Shown: positions 8,283-17,485 of the stretch, one piece after another | How positions within the stretch are numbered: position 1 is the first letter of the stretch | Layout of the letters: each line of letters starts with the position of its first letter | Source of the DNA: an uncultured bacterium | GTDB lineage: Bacteria > Spirochaetota > UBA4802 > UB4802 | DNA: 63,835 bases | Direction: 5' to 3' | Assembly (NCBI GenBank): GCA_937920495.1 | Contig: CALEUQ010000044.1 | Coordinates: forward strand, 1 to 63,835 | Position numbers and translations under genes: made by a program | The notes under the pieces: model-generated | What the model saw: the letters and a program-made list of their open reading frames with translations, nothing else | Database searches by the model: none | Told to the model about the DNA's origin: nothing

Positions 8283-10099
8283 CCAAACAGCTCATACTCA
8301 GTAACTATCGCTTTGATTAAATGTTTACACTCTTCTTCATTCAAACTCTGTACATATGCTGGAGTTAAATTATTTATCTTTTCTACCGATAGCGTATCGA
8401 ATCCATTGTGGGCAATCCTGTAAATTTTTTTGTGAAGTGTTGGCACAAGCTCTTCACCCTGATTCCACAAATCTTCATGCAATTTTTCGCCCGGGCGAAT
8501 GCCAGTGTATACAATAGGAATATCCACATCGGGTTCATATCCTAAAAGCTTTATTAAATTGCGTGCCACCTCTTCAACTTTGTATTGTATGCCCATATCT
8601 AGTACAAATATTTCCCCACCTCTGGAAAGTACTGCAGCGTGGATAACAAGCATCACAGCCTCAGGAATGCTCATAAAGTAGCGGGTCATATCAGGATGAG
8701 TAATTGTAACCGGTCCCCCTCTGGCAATCTGCTGATAAAACAAAGGGATAACCGAACCCCGGCTTCCAATGACATTGCCAAACCGCACACAACACGTACG
8801 CATGTGGGTTGAGTTATATGCCAGTGTAATCATCTCGGCCATACGCTTGGTTGCTCCCATCACGCTTACCGGGCGTACTGCCTTATCCGTTGAAATACAC
8901 ACAAACTGTTCTACACCTGAAGCACGTGCCGCCTCAAGAACTGTGCGCGTGCCCAGGCAGTTGTTGCGCACCGCTTCCTGCGGATTTTGTTCCATAATAT
9001 CAACATACTTGTGTGCAGCGGCATGAAACACTATATGCGGTTTGTGCATATCAAAAAGCTTTTGCATACGCACTGAATCATTAATATCAGCTATATAGTA
9101 CATAATATCAGGCTTTTCAAAATACCTGGCATACTCATCCAGTATGTGTTTAAGGTTATAGATTGAGTGCTCGCCTCTGCCAACGGCAATGATACGTGCT
9201 GCCTTAAACTGTAAAAGCTGCCTGCATATCTCAGTGCCTATGCTTCCGCCAGCCCCGGTTACCATCACTGTTTTATTTTTACAATACTCTTCAATTAATG
9301 AACTATCTATCTCAATCTCTTCACGCCCAATGAGTTCCTCAACACCAATCCCACGCAATTCCGGGGTCAGAGCCTTTTCAAAAAGCTTTGTAACTGGCGG
9401 CAAAATGGAAATGTTGACATTGCCACTTGTTCTAATAATCTTTATGACACGGTCGATATCCTTTTTGGGCGCTGACGGCATTGCCACGATGCATTCTTTT
9501 ATACCATATTGTTCCGCCAGTGCTGGTATGTCATCAGTGGTTCCCAGCACAGGCTTCCCACACAACAATGTGCCCACCTTGCGTACGTCATCATCAACAA
9601 ATCCTATGATACTATCAGCCCTGCCATCACGTTTAAACTCGGCCAGAAGCGTTCTGCCAGCTTCTCCTGCACCTGCTATAAGAATAGCTTTTAATCTTTT
9701 TGGGGGTAATGCAATCGTATGTATCTTTGTTTCCCGCACAATGACACGATACACAATCACTAATGCAAGGCTGCCCGCGCTTGCCATGAAAATCACACTA
9801 TTACCGTGTAAAGATACTAGTCTCCCAGGTAAAAGCAGCATGACGGTGCCGCCAGTAAAACCAATAAGTACACGATAAAAATCATGCAGTGTGGCATAAC
9901 GCCATAATATCCTGTAGCTCTGTGTTAGATACAACCCGCCCATCACCAGCAAAGCATGTAACAGCGCAACGGTATAAAACATAGAAACGGGATAACACAG
10001 TAACAATGACGCAGCCACATACCCCGCCATGATACACATTATATCAGCAATGATATACACAAATGCAGATGGTTTAATGCGGTACAGTATTCTTTTCAT
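8279..10099 (-). CDS. Membrane-anchored nucleotide-sugar 4,6-dehydratase (CapD/FlaA1/PglF-like)
   Basis: From ATG 10099 the protein has about 606 residues. The N-terminus has four hydrophobic segments, followed by a CoA-binding-like Rossmann domain (AILIAGAGEAGRTLL, FVDDD). The C-terminal SDR dehydratase has the NAD motif GAGGSIGTEICRQLL, DIND, HAAAHKYVDIME and a CISTDKAVRPVSVMGATKR active-site region. The family removes water from UDP-GlcNAc-type sugars at the membrane, the first step to di- or deoxyamino sugars for glycans. The longer frame (to 10132) would overlap the aminotransferase stop; AAAGGTAG precedes ATG 10099, so this start is preferred. It lies 2 nt after the aminotransferase gene. 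Confidence 0.9.
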   Translation of the reverse strand: MKRILYRIKPSAFVYIIADIMCIMAGYVAASLLLCYPVSMFYTVALLHALLVMGGLYLTQSYRILWRYATLHDFYRVLIGFTGGTVMLLLPGRLVSLHGNSVIFMASAGSLALVIVYRVIVRETKIHTIALPPKRLKAILIAGAGEAGRTLLAEFKRDGRADSIIGFVDDDVRKVGTLLCGKPVLGTTDDIPALAEQYGIKECIVAMPSAPKKDIDRVIKIIRTSGNVNISILPPVTKLFEKALTPELRGIGVEELIGREEIEIDSSLIEEYCKNKTVMVTGAGGSIGTEICRQLLQFKAARIIAVGRGEHSIYNLKHILDEYARYFEKPDIMYYIADINDSVRMQKLFDMHKPHIVFHAAAHKYVDIMEQNPQEAVRNNCLGTRTVLEAARASGVEQFVCISTDKAVRPVSVMGATKRMAEMITLAYNSTHMRTCCVRFGNVIGSRGSVIPLFYQQIARGGPVTITHPDMTRYFMSIPEAVMLVIHAAVLSRGGEIFVLDMGIQYKVEEVARNLIKLLGYEPDVDIPIVYTGIRPGEKLHEDLWNQGEELVPTLHKKIYRIAHNGFDTLSVEKINNLTPAYVQSLNEEECKHLIKAIVTEYELFG

Positions 10100-10101
10100 A
10101 T

Positions 10102-11247
10102 CTACCTTTTGTATTCCTGTGCAATCGCACATACATTTTCAATCACATAATTTACCTGCTTTTCGGTCATTGAAGGATATATAGGAAGGCTTATCTCGCG
10201 TGCAAACACCCATTCAGTATCAGGAAACATAGCTTCATTGCCATACTCATGTGCAAAACATGAAAAGCGGTATAGCGGAATAAAATGCACACTTGTCTTT
10301 ATGCCACGTTCTTCCAGTTTCACAATAAACTCATCACGTGTAATGGAAAGTGCCTCCAGTTTGAGCTTTAGCGGATACAGATGCCAGGCAGATATTCCTT
10401 CTTGTACGGTATACGGAATTAACGCATCACTTACAGCAAACGCTTCATTATACATACGCGCTATTGCCTCCCGCTTTTTGCATAGCTGTTCCACTTTTTC
10501 AAGCTGCATTAACCCCATAGCAGCTGCAATATCCGTCATGTTATACTTATAGCCTGTCTCTTCAATATCGTACTGCCAGCTTCCGCCCCTATCATAGCGC
10601 TTCCACGCATCGCGGTTCATTCCGTGTAGTCTCAATCGCCGTGCACGGCTTGCCCACTCTTCATTATGTGTCACAAGCATCCCGCCTTCGCCCGTTGAAA
10701 GGGTCTTGGTTGCATAGAAGCTAAAGCAGCCAATATGGCCAATTGTACCAACACGCTTCCCCTTATACCATGACGGCAGTGCATGTGCAGCATCTTCAAT
10801 GACATACAGGTTATATTCATGTGCAATATCAAGTATGGCATCCATTGCGCACGGGTGCCCTGCAAAATGTACAGGTATAATGGCTCTGGTTTTGGGCGAT
10901 AGTAACCGGTAAATTGCATCAACACTGATGCAATGAGTGTCCCTGTCAATATCAGCAAACACTGGACGAGCGTTGCAGTAAAGGACAACCTCTGCGGTGG
11001 CAACGAATGTATTTGCAGGAACTATCACCTCATCACCCGGACCAATGCCACATACTTTTAATGCTAAATGAAGTGCAGCCGTGCATGAACTTACTGCAAC
11101 AGCATACGGCATTCCAATATAATGGGAAAAACTATCTTCAAACTCAATGGTTTGTGGACCCATTGTGGTCCATCCGCTTTTAATGGCGCCAACTGCCGCT
11201 TCTATATCGCTGTCATCAATATAGGGAACATGAAATGGGATATTCAT
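10102..11247 (-). CDS. DegT/DnrJ/EryC1/StrS-family sugar aminotransferase
   Basis: From ATG 11247 (AAGGA 9 nt upstream) the protein has 381 residues, normal for this PLP family. It starts MNIPFHVPYIDDSDI. The PLP contacts SSCTAALHLAL and DAAHALPS and the Schiff-base lysine in FYATKTLSTGEGGM are visible. The open frame extends 44 codons further upstream, but that stretch is hydrophobic and unlike the family. It is tightly coupled to the downstream 4,6-dehydratase, so together they probably convert UDP-GlcNAc to a 4-keto and then a 4-amino-6-deoxy sugar, as in PglF/PglE or PseB/PseC pathways. The exact stereochemistry cannot be read. Confidence 0.9.
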   Translation of the reverse strand: MNIPFHVPYIDDSDIEAAVGAIKSGWTTMGPQTIEFEDSFSHYIGMPYAVAVSSCTAALHLALKVCGIGPGDEVIVPANTFVATAEVVLYCNARPVFADIDRDTHCISVDAIYRLLSPKTRAIIPVHFAGHPCAMDAILDIAHEYNLYVIEDAAHALPSWYKGKRVGTIGHIGCFSFYATKTLSTGEGGMLVTHNEEWASRARRLRLHGMNRDAWKRYDRGGSWQYDIEETGYKYNMTDIAAAMGLMQLEKVEQLCKKREAIARMYNEAFAVSDALIPYTVQEGISAWHLYPLKLKLEALSITRDEFIVKLEERGIKTSVHFIPLYRFSCFAHEYGNEAMFPDTEWVFAREISLPIYPSMTEKQVNYVIENVCAIAQEYKR

Positions 11248-11661
11248 TATATACAATCCTTGTGCAGCACCACATAGTTTACCTATATTGTCGGATAAAA
11301 ATGGTTGATGGAATATAAAAAAAGGATGGCATAGAATTACGTCAAATATAATATAAGAAATGTCAATTAATGCATACACAGAATAAAAAAAAGATTGAAA
11401 AATATGACCATATATTACTTACAATTATTGTATTCTGTATGAAATGTATTCTTTCGCTATCAACGCCGTGAGAATACACTATAGCATAACGTGTTAATAA
11501 ATTATGGTTTAAGAATAAATAGTGACGTAAACCCATTGCATGAATAATGTAGTGGTACTAAAACCTTGCGTTGGGCAGTGGATGATTACTTTAAAAAATT
11601 TTCTAAACTATTGTAGTTGTGTTGCAAAATATATATATTTCACAACCAGAAGAGGGTACGT
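11248..11661. other. Divergent promoter region between the aminotransferase and barrel genes
   Basis: No gene is seen. The string GTATTCT occurs at about 11428 and 11445 with its complement AGAATAC near 11472, which could form a hairpin. Just before the barrel-protein ribosome-binding site, GTTGTG and CACAAC flank a self-complementary AT run (about 11614-11646), which may fold in the mRNA leader. No convincing sigma-70 promoter could be fixed. Confidence 0.35.
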
Positions 11662-12231
11662 ATGAAAAAAAACATTATTGCATTATTACTTACTGTATGC
11701 TTCACCGCTATCCCATCTGTGGTCTTTGCTATAGCTGACATTGCGGTTCTTGGAGGTTATACTCCATACGGCAAAATAGAATTTTACGACCAGGAATATG
11801 ATTCACTAAAAGGTTTTAATTATGGAATAATGGGGCATCTCAATGTTGATACTGAAATAATCATGTTTGGATTTGGCTTCTATTTTCATGGTGAACGCTT
11901 ACATTACACATTCAATGGTGATGAAAGAAAATTTACGGTAAAACAGTCATGGGGTCCTGATATCATCATAATGATCACCGCAAGTGAGATAATAGCCCCA
12001 TATGTCAGAGCTGGTATAGCGCTGTATAGTGAACTTACATACGATTATGGATATGATAAAAAAGAAAAAGGGCGATTCTTCAACAGCGGATGGTGGGCTT
12101 TAGGTTCAGGTATCCATATCACTGAAGAGATTTTAGTATTTGGCGAATTTCAGCGTCTGTCCATGTCCCATGACAATGAACATTCAGCAAAACGATACAC
12201 ACTCAATGCAGGAGCAATGTTTAATTTTTAA
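11662..12231 (+). CDS. Putative outer-membrane beta-barrel protein
   Basis: From ATG 11662 (AGAGGG upstream) the protein has 189 residues with a clear signal peptide (KKNIIALLLTVCFTAIPSVVFA, cleavage near residue 23). The mature part alternates polar and aromatic or glycine residues (FNYGIMGHLNV, IMFGFGFYFHG, PYVRAGIALYSEL, WWALGSGIHI) and ends YTLNAGAMFNF with a terminal Phe. These are features of small outer-membrane beta-barrels folded by BAM. No specific family is recognised. The gene is convergent with the DUF2177 gene 30 nt away. Confidence 0.7.
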   Translation: MKKNIIALLLTVCFTAIPSVVFAIADIAVLGGYTPYGKIEFYDQEYDSLKGFNYGIMGHLNVDTEIIMFGFGFYFHGERLHYTFNGDERKFTVKQSWGPDIIIMITASEIIAPYVRAGIALYSELTYDYGYDKKEKGRFFNSGWWALGSGIHITEEILVFGEFQRLSMSHDNEHSAKRYTLNAGAMFNF

Positions 12232-12261
12232 AAAGCTTTATAAAAACCATAGAAACGTGTG

Positions 12262-12663
12262 TTATATTTTTAATAGCAATGCAATCTTCACAGTAAGTGC
12301 ACTTACTATAGCTCCAATACCTGCACCCCAGAGTAAATCAATGAATGTAACCATTATTGGCCATCCTTTAATAGTAGCCTGGTTGGTAAGGTCATACGTT
12401 GCGTAAGTTATCAGACCAAAAAGTGCACCTGCATATAATGCTTGCAGTACAGAGCCTGCTTTTAATGCCGGAACTATGCAAAAATATTCAAGCCCAATTA
12501 TAAACAACAAGTAAAAAGCAATAACAGCCCACCACACCACATCACCCATAAGATAGCCTAAATACTGTTTGTACATGTTTTTTGCTATAACACCCAACCA
12601 TACTGCATCAATGAGCAGAAAAAGGACTAATCCAACAATATAAATTTTTACATAATTCATCAT
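12262..12663 (-). CDS. DUF2177-family integral membrane protein
   Basis: This 133-residue protein has four predicted membrane helices. It carries the DUF2177 hallmarks: FLLIDAVWLGVIAKNMY near the N-terminus, then GLITYATYDLTNQATIKGWP and TFIDLLWGAG. The biochemical role of the family is unknown. Of two adjacent ATGs, the first (12663) is 4 nt after a strong AAAGGAGGG and the second (12660) is 7 nt after it; either may be used. It follows the NusG-like gene by 35 nt and is probably in the same transcript. Confidence 0.85.
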   Translation of the reverse strand: MMNYVKIYIVGLVLFLLIDAVWLGVIAKNMYKQYLGYLMGDVVWWAVIAFYLLFIIGLEYFCIVPALKAGSVLQALYAGALFGLITYATYDLTNQATIKGWPIMVTFIDLLWGAGIGAIVSALTVKIALLLKI

Positions 12664-12698
12664 AAACCCTCCTTTAAGAAATAGTTTTTTTAAAAAAC

Positions 12699-13199
12699 TC
12701 ATATAACTGGTTCAATATCATGTATATCCACTTTTACTGCTACACCTTTTTGCAGAATATCAACTGACACAACTACATGATGTTCTTTATTTTTGCTCAC
12801 CAGTATGCCCTGTACTCCCGAGAGAGGACCATCTATGATTTTCACCTTCTGACCTTCTTTTAAATACGGATGTTCGTCAATTGCAATCTGGCTGTGTACC
12901 ATCTTATATATTGATGCAACCTGTTCTTCAGGAACAGGCTGATATCCGGAACTATCGCCCAATATCTTTACAACGCCGTGAGTGTTTAATACATTTATAA
13001 AACACATCCTGTCATCAGGTAACTTCACAAAAAGATATCCATGAAAAAGAGGAAATAAAACACGTTTTTTGCGGTCCTTCCACTGACGCAATTTCTCAAC
13101 AACAGGCAGAAAAACTTCAATACCTTTTGATTGTAACAGCGCATGGACTTTACTTTCATGGCGTGAACGTACATACACCGCATACCAGTTACTTCCCAT
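12699..13199 (-). CDS. NusG-paralogue antiterminator (UpxY/RfaH-like)
   Basis: From ATG 13199 the protein has 166 residues: an N-terminal NGN domain (NWYAVYVRSRHESKVHALL, VFLPVVEK, PLFHGYLFVKL) and a C-terminal KOW motif (EGQKVKIIDGPLSGVQGIL). NusG paralogues of this type bind RNA polymerase and let it read through long surface-polysaccharide or secretion operons. The dehydratase/aminotransferase locus 1.5 kb away may be a target, but it is not in the same transcript. The core nusG is normally beside rplK/secE, so this is a specialised paralogue. It overlaps the upstream HTH gene by 11 nt. Confidence 0.85.
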   Translation of the reverse strand: MGSNWYAVYVRSRHESKVHALLQSKGIEVFLPVVEKLRQWKDRKKRVLFPLFHGYLFVKLPDDRMCFINVLNTHGVVKILGDSSGYQPVPEEQVASIYKMVHSQIAIDEHPYLKEGQKVKIIDGPLSGVQGILVSKNKEHHVVVSVDILQKGVAVKVDIHDIEPVI

Positions 13200-13725
13200 T
13201 TTTCCACACCAGCAGTGCATTCTCTAAATCAATTTTGTCTTTATATTTAGCTTTTTCTTTTGGCGATAGCACCAGTGGTCGTATCTTGCGCTTAATAATC
13301 TCCTCTGCTTTTTCAATGAGCTGCGCAAGGTACGCATAATCAACGGTGCCAATAATTACAACATCAATAATGCCACCATCAATGCCCTTTGCATAATCAC
13401 CCACCACATACGCTTCATGCACCTTGCCAAGCTTTGCTAATACATTGTCAATGAGCACATCAATACCCAAAAATTTTTTTACCACATTATGAATATCTTT
13501 GTAAAGAGGATGTCTGGTATTGGCATTGTAAAATACCTTATTGCCATTAGCGCTGCGCTCCAGATATCCAGCTGCAACAAGGCGGTCAAGCTCCACTCTC
13601 ACCGCATTGGTGGATTCGTTCATCTGGGCGGCAAGTTCCCTTAAATATCCTTTTGTGGAAGGATTGATGAAAAATTTGAGTAAAATTTTAAGCCGCGTTT
13701 TGGATGTAATGAGTGCATCTAACAT
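13189..13725 (-). CDS. Winged-helix regulator with degenerate nucleotidyltransferase-like domain
   Basis: This 178-residue protein has an N-terminal winged helix (TSKTRLKILLKFFINP, YLRELAAQMNESTNAVRVELDRLVAAGYLE), as in ArsR/MarR-like regulators. The C-terminal half resembles the MNT nucleotidyltransferase fold: VVGDYAKGIDGGIIDVVIIG aligns with the usual GSxxxG...DxD region. The metal-binding DxD acidic pair is not intact, so catalysis is unlikely and the domain may be a ligand or protein sensor. It overlaps the NusG-like gene, implying co-transcription and possibly autoregulation. No ribosome-binding site is obvious. Confidence 0.75.
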   Translation of the reverse strand: MLDALITSKTRLKILLKFFINPSTKGYLRELAAQMNESTNAVRVELDRLVAAGYLERSANGNKVFYNANTRHPLYKDIHNVVKKFLGIDVLIDNVLAKLGKVHEAYVVGDYAKGIDGGIIDVVIIGTVDYAYLAQLIEKAEEIIKRKIRPLVLSPKEKAKYKDKIDLENALLVWKNGK

Positions 13726-13805
13726 GTTTAAAACGAGTAATAATTTTATGCGTTTTTGTCAAGTTATTAATTTTGCTTTAATCCCACCTTTGGTAAATTT
13801 CAGAT

Positions 13806-14054
13806 TCAAATTATATATTTTCCAATTCTTTTAAAAAAATTTTCTATATCATGTGTATAGATTTCTTTTAATTTCAAAGCATCACCCAGAACTATTTTAA
13901 TTTTACGTTGATCCAATTCATACGAATATATTACAGCTTATAGCTCATCTAAAACACTCTCCAGCTTTTGTAATAATTCACAACGCATGCACTCGCGTTG
14001 TTCCTTTTTTTTAGTAATCACCATATCTAATATGTAAGTAGTGGATTGTTTCAT
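13806..14054 (-). pseudogene. Small gene interrupted by an in-frame stop
   Basis: Reading from ATG 14054 gives 38 residues (starting MKQSTTYILDMVITKKKEQ, ending LESVLDEL), then a single TAA at 13938-13940. The same frame then continues with 43 residues (AVIYSYELDQRKIKIVLG ... FFKRIGKYII) to TGA at 13806-13808. Both halves are charged and amphipathic, like real protein, and they share one frame, so a nonsense mutation in a short gene is the simplest reading. The first half loosely resembles the N-terminal helix of small nucleotidyltransferases, but the family is not recognised. There is no clear ribosome-binding site. Confidence 0.5.
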
Positions 14055-14191
14055 TACATTATGAAAATTATACCAGTATTAATTAATTAAATATACATCT
14101 TTTTAACATGAAAAGTCAAGCACATTCAGGTTATGTTTAGATTATCCTTTAAGGCTATTACGAAAACACAAGATAAATTAAAAGACCTCTA

Positions 14192-15250
14192 TCAGTCTTC
14201 CCGAGGTTTCAAATCCTCATTTATATTTTTGGTAGGATTCCCTTCACCCTTTTTTATAGCATCCCTTCTTTTAAATGCATCAATTTCTGCTTTGCTAAAA
14301 ATCTCTTTTTGTAAATTTATTATTTTTTCCTCACGCTCATGTTCTGATAATGAAGGATCGGACATTATACTTGCTTCAAGGGTATAATATCGTTCTTCTT
14401 TTTGCCTTAATTCTTCATTTTTTTTATCTATTTCAGCAAATTTTGCTACAACATCGGGAGGAAAATATTTATTTCGTAATGAATACTCAAAGCTTTTTTT
14501 TTCATCCTCATTCATTTCACTAATATCTTTAGAGTAGATTAGTTTGCTTTCCTGGTATTTATTATAGCGTTCATTCAAAATCGTTGAAGATTCAACAATG
14601 TGTGCTTCATCTCCCCACATCTTATTATTTAAATCATCCAGCAATGCTAATTTTTCGCCTCCATACAGTTCTGGATCGTTTACTATCACACTTCGCCGTA
14701 TAGAATATTCTTGAGTTTTTATTTCAGCAGCAAACAGTGTATCTGCAATTTCCTGTCCAAAAAATTCTCGCCGATAGTTTTGTATTCTTTGCAAAAACTC
14801 TAACGCTTCCCTTGGATTTTTTGGAACACCAAAATCACCAAGTACTTCCTCAAGAGAAACTTCATATTCAATATATTTTTTATATAACGCACACATGGCT
14901 TCGGGATCTTTAATCCCAATGGAATTAAGGTATTTACATACTTTTGCAAAATGCGCTTCAAACGTTTGATCCTCTTTACCAAACCTCCATTGTAAATCCC
15001 TTAAAAAATTAAGTGTATGGGGTGTGATAATTTCTTCATTAAAATATTTTTTAGCATCATTATCAGTAAATTCAACCTTGCCAAGCGCATCGATTAACAT
15101 TGATAAGCTAAAATTATTTTGCTTTATAATAAACTCATCTGGAAGCTCTTTACGTGAAGACAGTACATACTTTATAGCAATAGCACATATTAATAATATC
15201 GCAATCATTATAAGCGCAGTGTTTTTATTTATATTTTTTAGAGCAATCAT
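14192..15250 (-). CDS. Lipase-specific foldase (lipase chaperone, LifO-like)
   Basis: This 352-residue protein has one N-terminal membrane anchor (residues about 11-30) and an otherwise helical, charged periplasmic body. It carries the foldase signature region RREFFGQEIADTLFAAE (residues 160-176), corresponding to the conserved RxxFF... motif of Lif proteins. These steric chaperones wrap around a lipase in the periplasm and fold it before type II secretion. The gene lies 115 nt downstream of a lipase gene on the same strand, the classic lipA-lif order. GAGGG lies 4 nt before the ATG. The identification is strong because motif, topology and neighbour agree. Confidence 0.88.
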   Translation of the reverse strand: MIALKNINKNTALIMIAILLICAIAIKYVLSSRKELPDEFIIKQNNFSLSMLIDALGKVEFTDNDAKKYFNEEIITPHTLNFLRDLQWRFGKEDQTFEAHFAKVCKYLNSIGIKDPEAMCALYKKYIEYEVSLEEVLGDFGVPKNPREALEFLQRIQNYRREFFGQEIADTLFAAEIKTQEYSIRRSVIVNDPELYGGEKLALLDDLNNKMWGDEAHIVESSTILNERYNKYQESKLIYSKDISEMNEDEKKSFEYSLRNKYFPPDVVAKFAEIDKKNEELRQKEERYYTLEASIMSDPSLSEHEREEKIINLQKEIFSKAEIDAFKRRDAIKKGEGNPTKNINEDLKPRED

Positions 15251-15316
15251 ATAACCCTCATTGTAAAATTCTACAAATAAATAGTATTACTCATACAAAT
15301 GATAATTTTGTATCAA

Positions 15317-15346
15317 GTGGGGAAGATCCTCACAGATCTCCCCCAC
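15317..15346 (-). promoter_or_regulatory. Intercistronic hairpin between lipase and foldase genes
   Basis: GTGGGG (15317-15322) pairs with CCCCAC (15341-15346), and the inner GATCT/AGATC extends the stem to about 12 bp with a short loop. On the transcribed strand there is no T-run after it, so it is not a typical terminator. It may stabilise the upstream lipase mRNA or partly attenuate the foldase. Confidence 0.55.
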
Positions 15347-15365
15347 AAGCTTGTTGCAGGAAGTT

Positions 15366-17312
15366 TTAATATCCTTTTGCTTTTAAATCTGCTACTATAT
15401 CTTTGTAAAAGTTAGGTGCACTAAAACCTGGAGTAAATCCAAAGAAGTGCCCTATTTGTTTAATGTGGTCAACACCACCGCACCACCATGCTCCAGTGTA
15501 AAGCCCTCTATCTGTTCCCCATAACTGCGAATTCACCGATACCAAACCATCATTATCACCCTCATAATAATCAAGGAGAAGCTTTGTTGGGCCCAGAACT
15601 AGATTAGCAGTGATAGTTTTTATTTTAGTCTTATATGTCTGGTAATACACACCACTTACATTGGGCGTATTGGGATTAAAGGTATTGATCATATAGTTTC
15701 GTGATAAATCCTGTGCATTCGATAAACTATTTGGTTGTGTATCACCAATAAAAAATGCATACACATAATCCATTACTTTGCCTACAAGCCATGATCCTTT
15801 ATCCCCTAATACTCCTATTAAAACATCAGCTACTGCACTGCCTTTATGAGGACCACCAATACTGGTGTGCGATGCACATTTTGTACCAAGCCCCAGGTTA
15901 CTTATTGCGTAACGTGTATATACAGCCCCATGCGAATGGCCAATAACATTGAATTTTGATTTACCTGTACTTGCAAGAATCTGCTCAACCTGGGTCTTCC
16001 ATTGTGACGCTTTATTTGCAGTACTATCCATACAATTCACCTGAGTTACATATACAGGGGCACCAGCATTCATAAGAGCTGCTTTTACACCCCAAAAATA
16101 ATCAACAACTCCAAACATTTTATCAGTTGCAGCCATACCATGAGCAAGAATAACTGGATATTGTGTAGCACAAGAAGCCGTATTTTTATTTAGATAGCAG
16201 GTAATATCATAGCTGCCACTCCCTGATGTTGCCTTCACCAGGATATACCACACACCAGCATTCGGATTGTCAAATGTGTAATCCTCGCCTGTACTGTTTG
16301 TACTCTTCCAGTCATAATTAGAAGTAGTTGGTTTTAACTCATATTTTGCATATAGATCAAAGTTATTTGAACCACAGTTTAAAATTGTACGCATATTCTT
16401 TATATCAGAAGGCACAGTAATTTTGAATAACTTTGTCTGCCCGGCTGAAAGTGTACCGCTATATTTTGTACCTGCAGTAAGCGAAGTAGCGCTATCACCT
16501 GGTGTTAGTATAACTTTTATAGAATAATCCCCGGCCCCTGTCCATCTATCAACCCAAAAGTACCATGTTCCCGCTGCGGGGCTTGTTACTGTAACATTTT
16601 CGCTTCCTACATTGATTGAAGAAAAGCTATAGTCCATATTTGGTTTGTCAGGATGATAATTCCTGAGCCCATACAAATCAAAATCACATGAATAATTGTT
16701 ACCAAGCTCTACAATCACCTGCATCTTGCTTGTATTGGATGGTACACTAACCTTCCATAGATCACGATATGCATCACCCCCCAAATAACCACCAGCCTTC
16801 TCACCGCTTACAAGGGTTGGCACAGTCTCATCAATGTATGTAGCTGGACCAGATCCCAACAAAGTAACTGTCAACTTGTAGCTGCCACTTCCATTATAGC
16901 TACGAACTTTTATATACCATGTACCCGCAGAAATTGCATAAATACCACCGTTAGTATATAACACATCTTCCCCACTGCCTTTGACATGCCGTCCATCCGT
17001 AGCTCCTTTAAAATGATACAGGGTTGTAGTAGGTTCATAGCCCTTTCTCCCATAGATATCAAAATCCTGGCCGGTTATTTTTTTATCTGAACCCTGTTCC
17101 ATAACTACATGCATACGATATGTACCAGATGGAACCACAATCTTCCAGTACTCCTCTGCACCGGTCTGAGTTAACGTTCCCGTAACTGTTTGTTTGTTCG
17201 TCATCTCACCACGATAGGTTGCAGAGAGCACTGATGTTGAGTAAAATATGAAAAGGAAAGTCAAAAGAAACCCAAAAACAAATAGTAGAATATCTTTGTT
17301 TGTTTTATACAT
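15366..17312 (-). CDS. Secreted triacylglycerol lipase with three N-terminal PPC-like domains
   Basis: This 648-residue protein has a signal peptide (1 to about 31) and three PPC-type beta-sandwich domains (about 40-155, 165-270, 278-375; each has a WKIxVPS-like strand, FDxYG/FDLYA, and an AGTWYxxV strand). The C-terminal alpha/beta-hydrolase lipase starts near 385. Visible catalytic parts are the oxyanion loop VILAHGM, nucleophile Ser460 in GHSHG, Asp588 in DNDGLVS and His616 in GGVDHIKQ. Family I.1/I.2 lipases are usually only about 320 residues with no PPC domains, so the architecture is unusual. GAGGAGG lies 8 nt before the ATG. It needs the downstream foldase and probably type II secretion. 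Confidence 0.9.
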   Translation of the reverse strand: MYKTNKDILLFVFGFLLTFLFIFYSTSVLSATYRGEMTNKQTVTGTLTQTGAEEYWKIVVPSGTYRMHVVMEQGSDKKITGQDFDIYGRKGYEPTTTLYHFKGATDGRHVKGSGEDVLYTNGGIYAISAGTWYIKVRSYNGSGSYKLTVTLLGSGPATYIDETVPTLVSGEKAGGYLGGDAYRDLWKVSVPSNTSKMQVIVELGNNYSCDFDLYGLRNYHPDKPNMDYSFSSINVGSENVTVTSPAAGTWYFWVDRWTGAGDYSIKVILTPGDSATSLTAGTKYSGTLSAGQTKLFKITVPSDIKNMRTILNCGSNNFDLYAKYELKPTTSNYDWKSTNSTGEDYTFDNPNAGVWYILVKATSGSGSYDITCYLNKNTASCATQYPVILAHGMAATDKMFGVVDYFWGVKAALMNAGAPVYVTQVNCMDSTANKASQWKTQVEQILASTGKSKFNVIGHSHGAVYTRYAISNLGLGTKCASHTSIGGPHKGSAVADVLIGVLGDKGSWLVGKVMDYVYAFFIGDTQPNSLSNAQDLSRNYMINTFNPNTPNVSGVYYQTYKTKIKTITANLVLGPTKLLLDYYEGDNDGLVSVNSQLWGTDRGLYTGAWWCGGVDHIKQIGHFFGFTPGFSAPNFYKDIVADLKAKGY

Positions 17313-17485
17313 GCCACGTACCTCCTCAAATTATTATCGGTCATATATATTCCGTCCGTTTGGTATTGGTATTTCTTGCACCGTTAAAAGTCAACAAAAA
17401 AAATTATAATTCAATATTTCAAAGTTCTTGTGAATAATTTGTAAGTTGGGTGGTTATTTTAAATGTGAGATTTGCATATTCATTT

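Noticed and set aside
11248-11379. Upstream extension of the DegT aminotransferase
   Set aside because: The added 44 residues are hydrophobic and unlike the family, and ATG 11247 has a ribosome-binding site.
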